A stretch of 64,000 nt of DNA from Pelobates cultripes (GCA_933207985.1 OW240912.1:255863393-255927392), one strand, 5' to 3'. Positions 12,921-26,368 are shown, counted from the first letter of the stretch. Numbers and translations are program-made. Notes: a model not told the origin generated them from the letters alone.

Positions 12921-13709
12921 TTAATACAGCGCCTGAATTAAAAACAACAACAACAAAAAAAAAACACCTAACAAATAAACAAACTTAAAAATGGGCCAAG
13001 GTCTGAAAATAGGAATATTACTTGTAATATACAGAAATAAAAATATATTTTATAAAATGCTAATAAAATACAAATTAAAAAATAAATAAGTGTAAATTAG
13101 TGTCTTGGTTTGGTGAATTTTAAGAAAGATTCTAGCATTGTTTATATGATTGGCATGCATCTCACTAAACCACCTAAAAACATACACTAAATAAATAAAT
13201 CAATCAATCAATAGTTCAATCAATCATTGGTAATTAGTTTAAAAAACAACCATAATTGGTAAGTATGGGCGCTATGTGGCAGATTATCTATATATCCTCC
13301 ATCTATTGGTTTATTTATACATTTATTTATTTAAACAAAACAAAAAAAAGACCGAAATCAAAGGTTTCAAATCTGGTCCTATATTTGTGGGATGAAATAC
13401 TTCCTAAATCAGATATTGAAAAATGGCAGGGTTCACTGATAAAAGTAAGAGAAAGTTAAATGACACCTATAGGGACATGATATTTATGAAAAAAATATAT
13501 ATTTATATTTCTAGTTATAGAAATAATAGATTATATCAATGACTGATGATGCATTTTTTTTCTCATTAAGATGATTATTGATTTTGATTTAATTTACTGT
13601 GAGAGCATGTCTGTAATCTGCAATGTCTTTATGGTAGGGGATAGTCATATGATGTCAGGGCTAAAAGGTAGATTAGGCAACATTGCAGGAAGCTTGGCTA
13701 CTACAATAG
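12921..13709. other. AT-rich intergenic DNA with simple repeats
   Basis: A-rich stretches and a short (ATCA)n run near 13,190-13,228. No gene recognised. Confidence 0.5.
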
Positions 13710-14130
13710 TTAAAGGACCACTATAGGCTCCCAGACCACTTCAGCTTAATGAAGTGGTCTGGGTGCCAGGTCCATCTAGGATTAACCCTGCCTGCTGTAA
13801 ACATAACAGTTTCAGAGAAACTGCTATGTTTACAAATGGGTTAATCCAGCCTCTAGTGGCTGTCTCATTAACAGCCGCTAGAGGCGCTTCCCACTGTGAT
13901 TTTCACAGTGAGAAGACGCCAGCGTCCATAGGAACGCATTGAGCCGATGACGTCGGGAGGAGAGTCCCCAGCGCTGAGGGAGCCTGGTGCTGGAGAAAGG
14001 TAAGTGATTTAACCCCTTCCTCTCACTTCAGCCCGGCGGGAAGGGGGCCATGAGGGTGGGGGGGGGAACTATTAATACAATAGTGCCAGGAAAATTAGTT
14101 TGTTTTCCTGGCACTATAGTGGCCCTTTAA
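13710..14130. mobile_element. MITE, family A, with TTAA target duplication
   Basis: TTAA at 13,710-13,713 and 14,127-14,130. Termini are aggaccactatagg and ctatagtggccct. The same hairpin blocks as 8405-8860 are present in the same order (ccacttcagcttaatgaagtgg, gtttcagagaaactgc, cgctagaggcgc). Confidence 0.75.
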
Positions 14131-14730
14131 TAGCAAATAGGAACTTCTATAAAAAGTCATAGCAGTGCCGGAAACAATTTAAATAAGAATACTTATTTAA
14201 CAGCAAAGCACTGTTTCCCAGGTTTCCTGGGTTATTAATGCATTTATGCACTACTACATACTGCATTCGGACACAAGACCTATTTTTCTGCAAAGGGTAA
14301 AAAAAAAACTCATATTCATTTAATGCTGTTACAGTGTTACTTTTAGTAACGTGGGTTAGCATTTCTTGGCCTTATATCTAGAAGCAGGCATGCTGCACAT
14401 GTATTTTGTCAGACTGGTAGCTTACCTAATAATACTAATTGGCAGAGCATCAGAAACCTAGTGCATCATGGGATTGGAGATTTTTTTCTTTGAACACAAA
14501 CTTCAAAGAGACAAACAGTAACATTCCATGCTCCAGCCGCTATTCTAGGCTACTGAAGGGGATATGTATATCTGAAGTTATCAGATTGCAATTACCAGAG
14601 GTGTGGATCCCATTGCGCAACGAAGAGCGCCTGAAGTGGTTGAATGTAAAAAAAAAAGACATTTCCTGTAACACTGAAAATAAATATATAGTTTTTCAAT
14701 ATCAGACAAAATAAATTCAATAACAGAAAT
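14131..14730. other. intergenic, nothing recognised
   Basis: The 91-residue frame at 14,439-14,714 has no recognisable domain. I treat it as chance. Confidence 0.5.
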
Positions 14731-15412
14731 AAATTGTGAAAATGTGTGTTAAAGTTAGGGATGCACTAACCAATATATCGTGCTGTTCCATGTATAAGAC
14801 TTTAAAAAAAATAAAAAATAATCTAAAATTGGGGGTTGACTTATACATGGAATGTCACTGCAGAGGTTTAAAAAAACACATGTGCACATGGCCTAAGTTA
14901 AGATGGCGCCTGCTGCATTTCAGTGTGCCACGACCCACACACATACCTGGCCTCCCTCCCGCTGATCCACTTCTGAAGTCTGTGGCAAGGAGGAAGAGGT
15001 TCCCATATGCGTGGGAGCTGCAGCGGACATCAGCACTTACCACTAATGAAGCTCCAGAGACATGCCACACCATAAAAGGAGCAGCCATATTAAGGTTTGC
15101 TCCACCTCAGGTAGGTCTTGCTGCTTTCTGATTTATATTTATTGGGGAGGAAATGGAGATCAGGGAGCAGAGGGAATACTAGTACTGTGATGCCCCAGCA
15201 TGCCCTCACTGCACATGTACTGTTGGAGCTGTAGTATCCCAGCATGCACTATAGAGTCCATTGCACGGGAGAGGCATGAGACTCAAAAGTGTTAAATATC
15301 AAAGTTGTTCTAGCTGATGTTTAAAATATTGATATCTTAATTTGGGGCTAAAAAAGTAGAGGTTGTCTTATACCAGGGGGCGTCTCATATACGGAAAAAT
15401 ACGGTACATTCT
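14731..15412. mobile_element. unclassified element with cttatac-type ends
   Basis: The left part carries ccatgtataagac and gacttatacatgg. The right end carries gtcttatacc, then gcgtctcatatacgg and aaaaatacggta. These inverted blocks define a non-autonomous repeat with a GC-rich interior. The 131-residue frame at 14,736-15,131 crosses that interior and has no domain. Class is not certain. Confidence 0.45.
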
Positions 15413-16403
15413 TTAAGAATTCTATTGAGTTTATTCACTAACCTGGTGTACTGAGTGAACTGGAAACAACATTTTGTTTTATTTCACTACGATTAACTGT
15501 ATAAATCCTTACATGGTTTCTCAAGTATGGTGTAATTTGTCCTTGCATTGGAGAAAAAAAACAACCAATATGATGTATTTTTAAAGGCTTAATTGTGTTT
15601 TAGTCATCACATGTATGTATGCGTTTGTTCAGGTGCTGAGGTATCTCTATAGCCTTACTCCTGACAAATGTGTAATGAAAGGACCAAGAACGCTGACAAG
15701 CTCTCTATCCCTAGTGCGCTCCTCGTGGTGGCATTTTATGCTCCTCTGACTCCCTGATTTGGTATGTACAGAGTTCTGTCTGGCCAGAGTAGTGAGGCCC
15801 CTTCCACTTCACCAGGAAGGGTATAATGTAAATGTTTACAGGGATTGAGAGTAGAGTGAAACAAACAGTACCCCTTACAAAAGCTCTTCTCTAGGAATTT
15901 CTCTTTTGCAATTTCAACATGTGAATTGGCTTCCTGGTATTTCAAGTTTCTGTCTTGCTTCAATTTTCCTAGTACGTTTTGGTTACTTTTTCAGCCTGAG
16001 TCTCAATCTCCATCAGTGCGATCTTGTTGCTAATCTTACCCGCTCCTAATCTTGCCAGTCTTAATTTTCATTAGGTGATGTTGTCCATCTAAATAGATTC
16101 CTCATCATGAGCCATTCAGTTCTAGCTTTGCTACCTGTTCCCTTTCTGGTTTTTCTATATATGTTGGCCTGCAGCAAAGTCTCAATATGTGCATAATAGT
16201 GGGTTCTCAGCTAAAGGCTTCGAAGGCAAATCCTGCAATATTCCAGAGCTGAGATTTCAAAACACCATTTGGGCATTATATATGCAAACAATTCTGGGAC
16301 AATTAAAAAATAAAGCCTAAACTAGTTTGCACCATTTGATATATTTCAATACAAAGTCAAGTTACATAATATCTAATAACAGTGAAAGAGAATTTATACA
16401 ATG
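15413..16403. other. intergenic, nothing recognised
   Basis: No gene or clear repeat recognised. Confidence 0.5.
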
Positions 16404-16800
16404 TTAAGGACGACTATAGCATTTGGAATACAAACAACGTACCTGTTTTCAGCACAGAGGTCCCTCGGTGCTCGATCTGTCTCCTCCTCCAGCGATGTCA
16501 CTCCAATGTGGGAACCTTACGTGCATGCCCCATAGGAAAGCACAGAATCAATGCCTTTCTATGGGGATTTTGAAGATGCTGGATGTCTGCATGCAAACCA
16601 ATGCATGAGGACATCCGGTGAACCTTCACGTAGTTAAATTCTGTGAGAATGCAGCAAGCAGTTCTAGTGGCTGTCTGGAAGGCAGTCACTAGAGGTTGTC
16701 TTAACCCTGCTTTACATTGCAGGATTAAGTGGACAGGGACACTTCACCCAGACTACTTCAATGAGATGAAGTCGTCTGGGTGGCTATAGAACCCCTTTAT
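16404..16800. mobile_element. MITE, diverged family A
   Basis: Starts TTAAggacgactatagc and ends ggctatagaacccctttat, after the hairpin gactacttcaatgagatgaagtcgtc. A central palindrome around ccataggaaagca / tgcctttctatgg is shared in style with family A. Confidence 0.55.
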
Positions 16801-19669
16801 TATCTTGTCCTATTCCAGTGCCTGTAATAAACATGTTTTAGCTTACTTGAGCCATTACAAGAGAAATACTAATACTTGGAATATAAGATTGCATGCCCAT
16901 TAGCAGCCCCTCTTTCGATGGGACAGTCTAATGTTACCAATGTGCCTGGATTAAAGGTTGGCTAGGAGAGTACCAATTTGTGTTAAATCACTCCCAGCTG
17001 GTTTCACAAAAACAGAGGGACAACACAAGAATCTTGCCATTATAACTACTGTACTACATTGTAGTGCTTATGATGCTTACAGAGCCCCTTTAAGAATGTG
17101 TTTCTAATATATTGTTTTAAAATATCATAAAATATGAACTAGAGAGAAATCTCAACCACCTATTTGATCAACTTTGCACATTGGTAATTCTTTATTTCTA
17201 TATTGGATACATACATGTTTCCTCAGTGAAATAAATCAAAGAAAATAAAGAAAAGAGAGTGGCTGGGGGAAACATAAACTGGGAAATCCATTCAAAGTGA
17301 AGAGTGGAGCAGATATGTGAAAGCATCCCAGCTGCATGATAATGATTGAAAAGAACTACTAACCAATATCCAAATATAGGGCTTCAGCTGTAACCTAGGT
17401 AACATTACCTTTTGTAGTGGAATGTCATTACTGGAAATGGAGGCTTCATTGTCATGTGCTTCACATCTAGTACATAATAAAGAGCAAGTTCTGGTCTCCA
17501 TGAATATCATTTACTCTGGCACATTAAACAAATGAAACCTAGATGGTTTTATAATAAACCCGCAGTCTGCTATGTTTGAATTTGCTGTCACCGCAGTGAT
17601 ATAAAGTGACATTGCTTAACTCATAATGTGTCACAGTGGTAAAGCACATCTAGGAACTTTACAGTGAATATACAACTATTAAATGTCACTCACCTTGAAT
17701 CTTAGCTTTTATTTTTAATATTTATTTTACATTTTAGTATATCCATGTTGTCACTGGTATGGCGGATGTGAAATCCTGGCTTCAACGTATAACCTGAGAC
17801 CTGCAACCAACAATGGCAACACCACTAAAACTTTGTGCTGTACAACAAGTCAACTCAAGCCACCTTGAACCAGCCCTTGTTGCCCTCCCAACACTGAGGA
17901 CGTAAATACTATAAGTATAGGACACCATAGGGTTTTGAACCACCGAGCAGTATACCTTTTCAGTATTTCTGACTCTAGAGGTACTCTGTACCAAAGGCTG
18001 GAAATTCAAATGCAATTTGAGCATGTCTTGGGACTGTAGACCCATCTCACATTCTAAGACAAAACGGAGGAGTGGACGAAGTGTGCTTGGAACCTGCATG
18101 CTCTATAAGATAACTTTCATCTACTGGGGAGATAAATAGTATGGAGTAGTTGCAAAAAAAATCTAACTCTGGATGTTGTTCTGATGTGGTGATTCAATTA
18201 TATACCATTTGGCAAAATGCTCTTTGCATCAACATATACAGAGAAAGAAACATAAATTAAAATAAAAAAAAATTTGGGGGCAGTATAACAAGTGCAAACT
18301 CACATGAATCAGAGTCAATACCCTGCGATCTTACAGATCATTTTTGGTTAAAAGAGATAGTATGCACTAACCCTGCATATTTTTATTAGCGAGCAACCTG
18401 CAGGCTATGCAGTGAAAAAGAACGTAGCTGAAGTTCTGTACATTGTATTATGAAGCAGAGGTTTACCATTTAATAAGCTGTCTTAAAGACCCACCTCTCA
18501 TATATTTGTGAAACCTCTAAATATCCACTCTAGATGGTATATCAATGGTGGGTCCTGTAGGGAAAGCTACTTCCTGGTTTAGTGGGGATCTGGGAGACTT
18601 CCACACATATGTACCCCAAGTCATTTATTTTAACCGCACTGTCAGTTTGTTGCAGTTAATGCATCTCTAGTAGAGGGAATGGTCAGAGGTGAAGAAACTG
18701 CAGAATGTTGTACAGAAGGACAGACAGATTTAAAAAAAAAAAAATCTTTGTGGTGAATGGAAGAATGGCATAATTTAAACCATGGATAAATAGAAGGAAT
18801 TCGCAGAAGGCTGTAGAGATGGACAGACAGATACAGACATCTGTCTGTCCAGTGTAGTTCATGGATGTATGGTATAATTAAACCTGTTGTACTTGAGGAA
18901 AAAGCAGGAAACCTGCTATAATTTCTTATAACATAATGCATTATTATGGCTTATTGTGTGTCCTGGTCCAAAGTAGATAATATGTAAAAATGAAATATTC
19001 CCTTTATATGAGACTTTTGTAAGGCACATATTTGCTAATTTTAAAAACAATAACATCATTCCCGATATGCTGCATGTGTGTAGCCCTGTCTGTCATTAAA
19101 TGAGCAGCTTGTGATGCATCAGTAACCCCATTCACAGCAGCTCCAATTAAGCTAAGCCTGGAATAGCTATGAAACTCTGCCACAACAAAGCCAGCCTAAA
19201 GACATGTTCATTCCATGTCACTCCACAAAAATAGTGTTTGGACTGAATCTTGACAGGATCTCATAGGCCTCAAAGAGTCTGCATGCTTACAGTAAACAGA
19301 CCTTATTATTTGTAATAGTCTCTAGTTCAACTCAAATGGTTCAGAATTATTGACCTATAAAAATTCTGTTACCCTTCCACCAATTTAACTACTGCTTGTC
19401 CAGACATGTTGCTGAAATTAGCACACTGATCATGAACACAGTTTAATGATACAACATTCATGCTGTATTTTTCTCAACACTAGAATATCTTTAGTTTTGC
19501 TGCTTTTCTCACCATAAGATTTTTTGCATTTTCACAAGACGTGCTGACTTGACTCTACTTCACAGCGAATTGCTCTTATTTTCTATCAAGTATCAGTTGT
19601 GTATTCTGGTTTTGTGCTTCCCTAGGCATGACAAAACTCGGGTAACCCCACCTCCCAAATTTCTCTTCC
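16801..19669. other. intergenic DNA, little recognised
   Basis: No gene recognised. A possible MITE end (gtagtgcttatgatgcttac...cccctttaag) lies near 17,055-17,094. Short palindrome gacagacagatacagacatctgtctgtc at about 18,826-18,850. Frames of 99-105 residues at 17,782-18,099 and 18,642-18,941 lack domains. Confidence 0.45.
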
Positions 19670-20450
19670 TGACAGACACACGCCCTCACTCATGCATGCA
19701 CTGACATACACTCACTGACAGATACAGTCATTGTCATTGACACACTGTTTAGCCAACCCACACTTTCACTGAAACATACACATTCAAAGACATAGACACT
19801 ATCTCATTCACAGTTACACTCACTCACAGTTACACACACACTGCCAGACACGCATTCACCGACAGACACATACATACTCACTGACAAGACACACATGCAC
19901 ACTCACTGACAGATATACACTTACTGACAGAAATGCATACACACTTACTGACAGACGCACACTCACTGAGACACACATATACTCACTGACCGATACACAC
20001 TGACAAACACACATACACACTAACTGACAGACATATATACACTCAGTGTCAGACACACACATGCACTGACAGACACACATACACTAGCTGACAGACACAC
20101 GCATGCACTGACAGACACACATACACTAGCTGACAGACACACACTGACAGACATACAAATTCACTGACAGACACACTCTCAGTGACAGACATGCATACAC
20201 ACACTGATACACGCATACGCACACTGACAGACACACATACACACTCACTGACAAACACATGTACATTCTTACTGACAAACACACATACACACGATCAGTA
20301 ACAGACACACACACACACACTCTTTGACAGACACTCACACACTCACTGACACACACACACTCACTAACAGACACATACATTCTCTCTAACAGACACACAC
20401 TTTCACTAACAGACACACACTAACACTCACTAATAGACACACACACTTTT
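19670..20450 (-). repeat. CA-rich minisatellite (actgacagacacac units)
   Basis: Irregular tandem units of about 14-30 bases built on actgacagacacacat. Read on the minus strand this is gtgtgtctgtcagt, the same unit as in 5011-5190. Long VCVC-type frames on the minus strand are by-products of the array. Units are contiguous, without spacers. Confidence 0.9.
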
Positions 20451-20860
20451 TTTCATTTTTTTTTTTCACATTTCAATCCACCTAGACTCCCTATCTTTGG
20501 GAGTGTGGGAGTGAATTCTTCCCTGGGGTCTAGTGAGGCTGGCAAAGCATGCAGGCACAGGCAGGTGGTCTGGCAGGCGAGCTCACATTGGAGGCTACGA
20601 GGGAGCTCCGATCTTCCTGCTCAGCTCCCTCGCGTGCCCTTTAGGGATGCTGGGGCTGGAGTGACATGATATTCCAGCTCTGGCATCACTGTGGTGCACG
20701 CAAGGGAGCTGAGCAGAAAGAGCTCAGGGGAGAGTGTTCCCTCACCGCCTGCCTCTATCATCAGCAGATGCCAGCCTCGGGGGGCTCTGAGGTGCCCAGC
20801 CGGATGGCAAAGCATCTGCCAGATCAATTGGGGTGGCTTTTTTTGCTGTTCCTGAAAGTG
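20451..20860 (-). repeat. GC-rich palindromic core next to satellite
   Basis: The block from about 20,605 to 20,735 (gagctccgatcttcctgctc ... gtgcacgcaagggagc) matches in order the core at 4788-4930. With the neighbouring satellite it forms a reversed second copy of that element's interior. The tgtcaaactc termini were not found here. Confidence 0.5.
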
Positions 20861-22033
20861 CTGCCCAAGGCAAATGACTTGTCAGCCTCACATTACACAG
20901 CTGTCTTGTATCTCAATGTCATACTGAGGGGGAAAAGGAGGAAGATAATAAAAGGACAGTGATTGGCTGCACACTCATTTCAACACCTCAACTAAAGCTG
21001 ATCACTCATTGGCTGAGTTTCATACATTCTCACTAATTCTCGTACATTCTCACTAATAAGGAAGTTGCTTTATGAAAAGTAGAGGCGTGGTCAAAGGCCA
21101 GGATTGTGCTGCAGAAAAGCTGCAAAGGTTTTTAGTAGGAAAACTAAAGGGATTTGAATGTAGAGAAAAACATGGTGTGCGTCTGAGGTCAAAGCCTATC
21201 AAAGGCACTTAAATTGTGTTGGTGTCTGGAGTAAGCATGGGATGTCTTGCTTTTGTAGCACTGACAGCTCTCTTCAGCTCAGTAGGCTTTACATTTTTAC
21301 AGACTCCATATTGAAGTATTACCTTTAAAGATGTAATTGGTATAAAGACATATAATGGCACTGCAGCCACAAATAAAATAATGTCACTGAACCATACGGC
21401 ATTAATATTTGCATGTATATCATAAAATATGCATGAATTCTGCAATTATTAAACATAATTTATTAAAATATTTAAAGCACTAACTGCAATGCCATGTCTG
21501 TGTGCCATGATTTTTTCTAACAATTACATAGTTATATGTGACAAACGTTGCTCTTATAGGATCATTCATTAAGCCAGGAACTGTGGAGAACTGTTTTAGT
21601 TCAAAACAGTCAAATCTGAAAAATTCTTCAATCATTTTTTTTTTTAAATCAACTAAAGTAGGATGAAACATTACGTTTTGTGAAGACAGATTTATTTTTT
21701 CTAAAACAATTGCTGCTAGTCCTACATTTTGCAAACAGGCTGTTAACTCCCCTCTACAAGTGAATAAAGCCAGTGTACTTTAAGTGTAATAGCGTAGGTA
21801 GCTAGTGTTAGATTGTGCTGTTAACAATCTCAGTAGAAATGTGTTCTTTAAAGGGTCAGTACACTACATGCAAGCTTTTTATTTGATGTCATGAAGAACT
21901 CGATAGTACTCAGCCCAAGTGAAATGACAGAATCCTTGACAGGGACATGCATTTCAGAGGTCAGACACAAGCTCACTAAGTATGACTGAAAAGCAATAGA
22001 AAATAAGATTTTTTTTTGTGAATTTGCTATAGA
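20861..22033. other. AT-rich intergenic DNA
   Basis: No gene recognised. The open frames at 21,209-21,734 have no domain. Confidence 0.5.
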
Positions 22034-22452
22034 ATTATAGTGGAACCTCGAACATGAATGGTCTCAAACAAAAAATTCTAGAAAAACTTTCTCTGTACTC
22101 GAACATTAAGCTCGTTGGTGTGAAACGATCAAGGGAAACTTCGCCAGTAGAATAGTTACCTATTGTGATTATAGAAACAATACCATCTTTTCTCCTTACT
22201 ACTTTAGGCATCTCATTATTACCGCTAAAGTGAAGTTACATTTTCATTTAATTTACATTATTGTATTTCTGTAAGATTTTATGCAAGGTATTAAGAAACT
22301 GTAGAATGTGTTAAAATGCTGAATTATTGGGGATCTGGAACAGATTAATCTAATTGACATTATTTGTATGGGAAATTTTGATTTGGTATTTGAACAAATT
22401 GGATCTCGAACACCTTTCTCGAATGGATTAAGTTTTAATGCAGAGGTTCCAG
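22034..22452. mobile_element. DNA-transposon-like element with tggaacctcg ends
   Basis: Left end tagtggaacctcgaac, right end gcagaggttccaga. Subterminal blocks repeat in inverted form (cgaacattaag / aatggattaag). Typical of short non-autonomous DNA elements of fish and frogs. It is non-coding. Confidence 0.5.
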
Positions 22453-22579
22453 ATTGAATATGTTGAAGAGGTTGAAGATGAAAAAACACAAACTGTCGAT
22501 TTTTTCCACATACACTCTATTGGTCAGGAGTTTTGCAAATTCCTTGCAGTTTACCCCTGTAAAGGTGAACCTTTCCTCC

Positions 22580-22852
22580 AACACCACACTGGTCTTGTAA
22601 ATGCTCCGCCTCTGGCTGAGATCACTAGTGATGATGATTTCAGCCAATCCAATGCTTCACACATCGGAAGTGACACAATTGCAAAGCTTTTGGTAATTAG
22701 AATCTCCACAAAAACAATGCAATAGCTCAATGCATCTCTATTCTAAGAAAAGGCAGTGTTTACAATTAAGAAATTGTGTGAACAGTCTCTTTGTTCTATA
22801 ACCTCTACATTAAACAATAATGGTTCTGGTACTTTAAGTGTCCCTTTAACAC
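22580..22852. mobile_element. MITE, family B, right part
   Basis: Contains ctgagatcactagtgatgatttcagcc-type and caatgcatctctat blocks of family B and ends ggttctggtactttaagtgtcccTTTAA. The left end is missing. Confidence 0.5.
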
Positions 22853-24816
22853 ATAATGTAGGTTTGTTTTTAATCCTCCTTAAAACACTGTCGGTGTTAA
22901 TGATAATTATGATAATACTGACCCCCGCTCCCATCTAACTTAAATGTGCACAGTAGAAAAAAGTAGAAGTAACAAAATAATACACAATATAATATAACGA
23001 AAGGAGGCAGACAATATAATATTTTTATTATCACTTTCTTAATCTAGACACGCCCTTTAACAGTCAGACATCATCTGCTCAGTTATACTTGGTCCTTCTC
23101 TAACACAAACTAGAATGTACTGTTCATTTTACTGATTTCTAATGCTAAACCAAATCTGGAAGTATGACAAGCATCCAAACACAAGGAATACAAAATATAA
23201 AACTAGGGTGACTTTCAAAATCTGTTTGTATGTAGGCTGCCAGCACAAAGTCTTTGGCAGCAAAGCTTAATCCAGTAATGACACACTGTTTGCCAATCTG
23301 ATTAGTGGACCCACCTTTTCTTGTGGGAGAATATTTCACAGCAAAGCACTTGTCAAACTGTCAAATTACTAGTTATATAACCCACATTTAGCCTTAAATG
23401 GAATTTCAGTGGGAAGGCCATAGCATGTACATAAACAGTAACAAGTAGGTGATACGGCCACATTATTACATTTCAGAATCTCAACATTTGTAGCTGCCAA
23501 ATCCTCTGATGCTCCGCAATTGTAAAATATATGATTTAATTCCCGACAGAAATGCCAGCTTTAACCATTATATGATTAACAGCAAGCACACTTATAAAGC
23601 TGCGATGCATGTTTTTATGACATGGATGAAGATGATCACAGAACTGCCATTGGCCAGTTATTTGTGCATGCTGTTATCCACTCCATAGCCATTGGGTAAA
23701 ACCAAAACATCGATCTGGACAACGAGACAGCTTGGATTGACACCACTCTATGTCTATGGTATGGCTATGGAACAGGAAATATTAAGACTAAAGTAAATGA
23801 CAATTTATAAGGTTTCGTTCAATAAATTATATGTGACGTCAATTTACTGTCTGGGAATAAGTGTGTTTGCATATAATACCACATGCTTGCTCAGTACCTA
23901 CGCCATGAAAATAATCAGACCACATTCACAGCCTATGGGGCAACAAGCTTCAAGTACGCACAGGTTATTGTTCATTTATATCATATGAATAAGAAGCCTT
24001 TTGCTCCTGCACTGAGGTCCCTTCTATTTTATACTACATGTACATTTAGGGAATTATACAGCCATACAATATCTACTAGTAGTTCAATTTTTCAAGCATC
24101 CTTTCTTCTGACTGTGTCCAATAATCTCCCTAAAGCACTTTAGAACTACAACTTTTATCGTTGTATTTATTTCTGTAGTTTTAATAGATTGTCTATAAAT
24201 CACTGTCTGTGTTTTGTGTATGTTTTTGCATATTAATGGTTTACCGTCAGTATGTATTTTTATATGTCTAGCTTCCGCAATCACATCAGAGGGTGTCTCT
24301 ATACATTGGCAGTCGTCCTTTTTGGTCTTGACCTAACAGGAAACACATCCTTCATTATTTTTACCAATTTAAAGGGAATGTAAACTTTCTCAGAAAAACC
24401 TCCATTATTTCCATATGTAGGAATGTGAAATATCGCCTGCTTCTAAATGATATCCAATTTTTGTAATTAGTGGAGCAATGTAAAATATTTTTTTGTTTTG
24501 CCGTACTGTCACTAGATTCTAAAACTATATACATTCCGTAATCTGCCTTGTCTCTTCTTGCGTGATAGAGCTATGAATTGAATGCATTTATAATACCTTG
24601 GAAAACATTTTAAAAATGTATTAAAAAATAAACTATTTTTGAGCAGCAATATGTGTCTCATACTTATATAAATGGAGTACAATGTTACCATTTTTCTGTG
24701 GATGACATTGGCATTATTTAGAGTATAGTAGTTTAAAAGTAGATGTTATATGTGATCCAAAGATTATACAATGAATGAGATAGCATGGGAATAATTATAT
24801 GTGCCAAGATTTTCTT
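22853..24816. other. AT-rich intergenic DNA
   Basis: No gene or clear repeat recognised. Confidence 0.5.
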
Positions 24817-25822
24817 TTAAAGGACCACTATAGCGCCAGGAAAACAAACTCGTTTTCTCAGCACTATAGGGTCTTTATGTCCCCCCCAACCTCAGGGTCC
24901 CACTCCCGCTGGGCTGAAGGGGTTAGAACCCCTTCAGCCACTTACCTTTCTCCAGCACCAGGAACTCTCCTCCACCTGCCGACGTCAGCGCCGAATGCAC
25001 ATGCTCGGCAAGAGCCGCGCGCACATTCAAACCGCCCATAGGAAAGCATTACTCAATGCTTTCCTATGGACGTCCAGCGTCTTCTCACTGTGATTTTCAC
25101 ATTAAGAATCGCGGAAGCGCCTCTAGCGGCTGTTAGTTAGACAGCCACTAGAGACTGGATTAACCCTCAGTGAAACATAGCAGTTTCTCTGAAACTGCTA
25201 GGTTTTCAGCTGCATGGTTAAAACTAGGGGGTAGTTATATATATAGAACAAAAACAATCACCCTTGCACATAAAACAAGGAGATGAGAAACACTTATTTT
25301 ATTAGACAGTGGTTACAGCTTCCTCCAGGGTTATCCCAGCAATAATCCCTCCAATATAGAATAGGTATACACAAAAATGAGGATGCAGCTGTGGATCTAC
25401 AAAAGAATATGGAACAAATAATAGTGTAACACTGTATAACAGGGTACAAATGCGCTGTATTAGCTTGTACATATATTTATCTTTTATATTTTTAAATAAA
25501 GAAGGAATTTGTTTACTCCATATCCTGAGTCCAACTCCATTTTCCTGGGAGCAGAAGCAGTGATTTCACCCCCCACCACCTACATCAGGGGAGGCAGCCT
25601 TGGGCGTCATTAATTCATCCATCCTGTGAGTTATATCTAATACAGTGCATATCTAATACAGTGCACCCTGTTATACAGTGTTACACTATTATTTGTTCCA
25701 TATTCTTTTGCAGATCCAAAGCTGCATCCTCATTTTTGTGTATACCTTAAAACTAGGGGGACCTGACACCCAGACCACGTCATTGAGCTGAAGTGGTCTG
25801 AGTGCCTATAGTGGTTCTTTAA
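24817..25822. mobile_element. MITE, family A, split by a nested insertion
   Basis: TTAA at 24,817-24,820 and 25,819-25,822. Left terminus aggaccactatagcgcc, right terminus ctatagtggttct. Relative to the copies at 8405 and 13,710 it runs in reverse. The interior is interrupted at 25,232-25,746 by an unrelated insertion bounded by a 14-bp duplication. Confidence 0.7.
25218..25760 (-). mobile_element. Penelope-like relic with 14-bp target duplication
   Basis: The 14-mer ttaaaactaggggg flanks the insert (25,218-25,231 and 25,747-25,760). On the minus strand the insert opens with an inverted fragment and then continues in sense. The two fragments form an imperfect inverted repeat of about 80 bases (25,365-25,445 against 25,664-25,745). 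The sense part reads ttacactattatttgttcc, then atattcttttgtagatcc and acagct. It aligns with the 3' part of the intact Penelope-like pseudo-LTR near 49,104-49,141 (cacactatg, ttttatattccttctgtagattt). It is non-coding, and I found no complete hammerhead. The assignment rests on that similarity plus the shared architecture. Confidence 0.55.
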
Positions 25823-26315
25823 CTTAACAGTTGCATTTTGGGTTGAATTTGGGGAAGCCACTTGAAGCAATCATTGTACTGAGCTTCAATTGCTTTTGTT
25901 TGATTTGATCATTGCAAACAGCTGATATGTACATATTGACAATAAACCTGATTTTCAGTGGGGATTGAATAATTTTGATTACAACTTTATATAATTATAA
26001 TTTGAGTGAGGACAACATGTTATTTATAGCTAAACGTAATATATGATATATATTCCAAATACGTTTATTCTGTCAGGTTGCTTTTAAGTGATTTTCAGAG
26101 TTCTCTTGCCAAATGGGAGTATAGTGATGTGTTTTATGAAAAACAGATGCGTGACCTAATAAAAATTAAGAGTCTAAACATGCCTTGCATATTTGAGTAA
26201 GTAAACAGGTTATTTATTTTAGTAATCACGATTAATAGGAAATGTAAAACTGCTTAATTTCAATAGTCAATCTTTCATAGGACACTGTTATTAGTTCAAA
26301 CATTTGATCCCATTT
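25823..26315. other. AT-rich intergenic DNA
   Basis: Nothing recognised. Confidence 0.5.
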
Positions 26316-26368
26316 TACAGCGCTACAGAATTTGCTGGCGCTATATAAATAATAAAATAATAATTTAA
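26316..26368 (+). repeat. isolated 3' end of an L2-type LINE
   Basis: acagcgctacagaatttgct followed by ggcgctatataaat and an aataataaaataat tail. The same hairpin-plus-tail occurs at 37,963 and, on the minus strand, at 50,299, where it ends a LINE with reverse transcriptase. Only the terminal 50 bases are left. Confidence 0.7.

Noticed and set aside
14736..15131. A 131-residue open frame
   Set aside because: Runs through the interior of a palindromic repeat and has no recognisable domain.
19670..20450. Regularly repeated units resembling a CRISPR array
   Set aside because: Units are irregular in length, contiguous and without unique spacers. It is a CA-rich minisatellite in eukaryotic DNA.
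25300..25345. cctggaggaagctg on the minus strand as a decayed hammerhead in the Penelope-like relic
   Set aside because: The core is disrupted (CTGGAGGA) and no GAAAC with flanking stems follows at the right distance.
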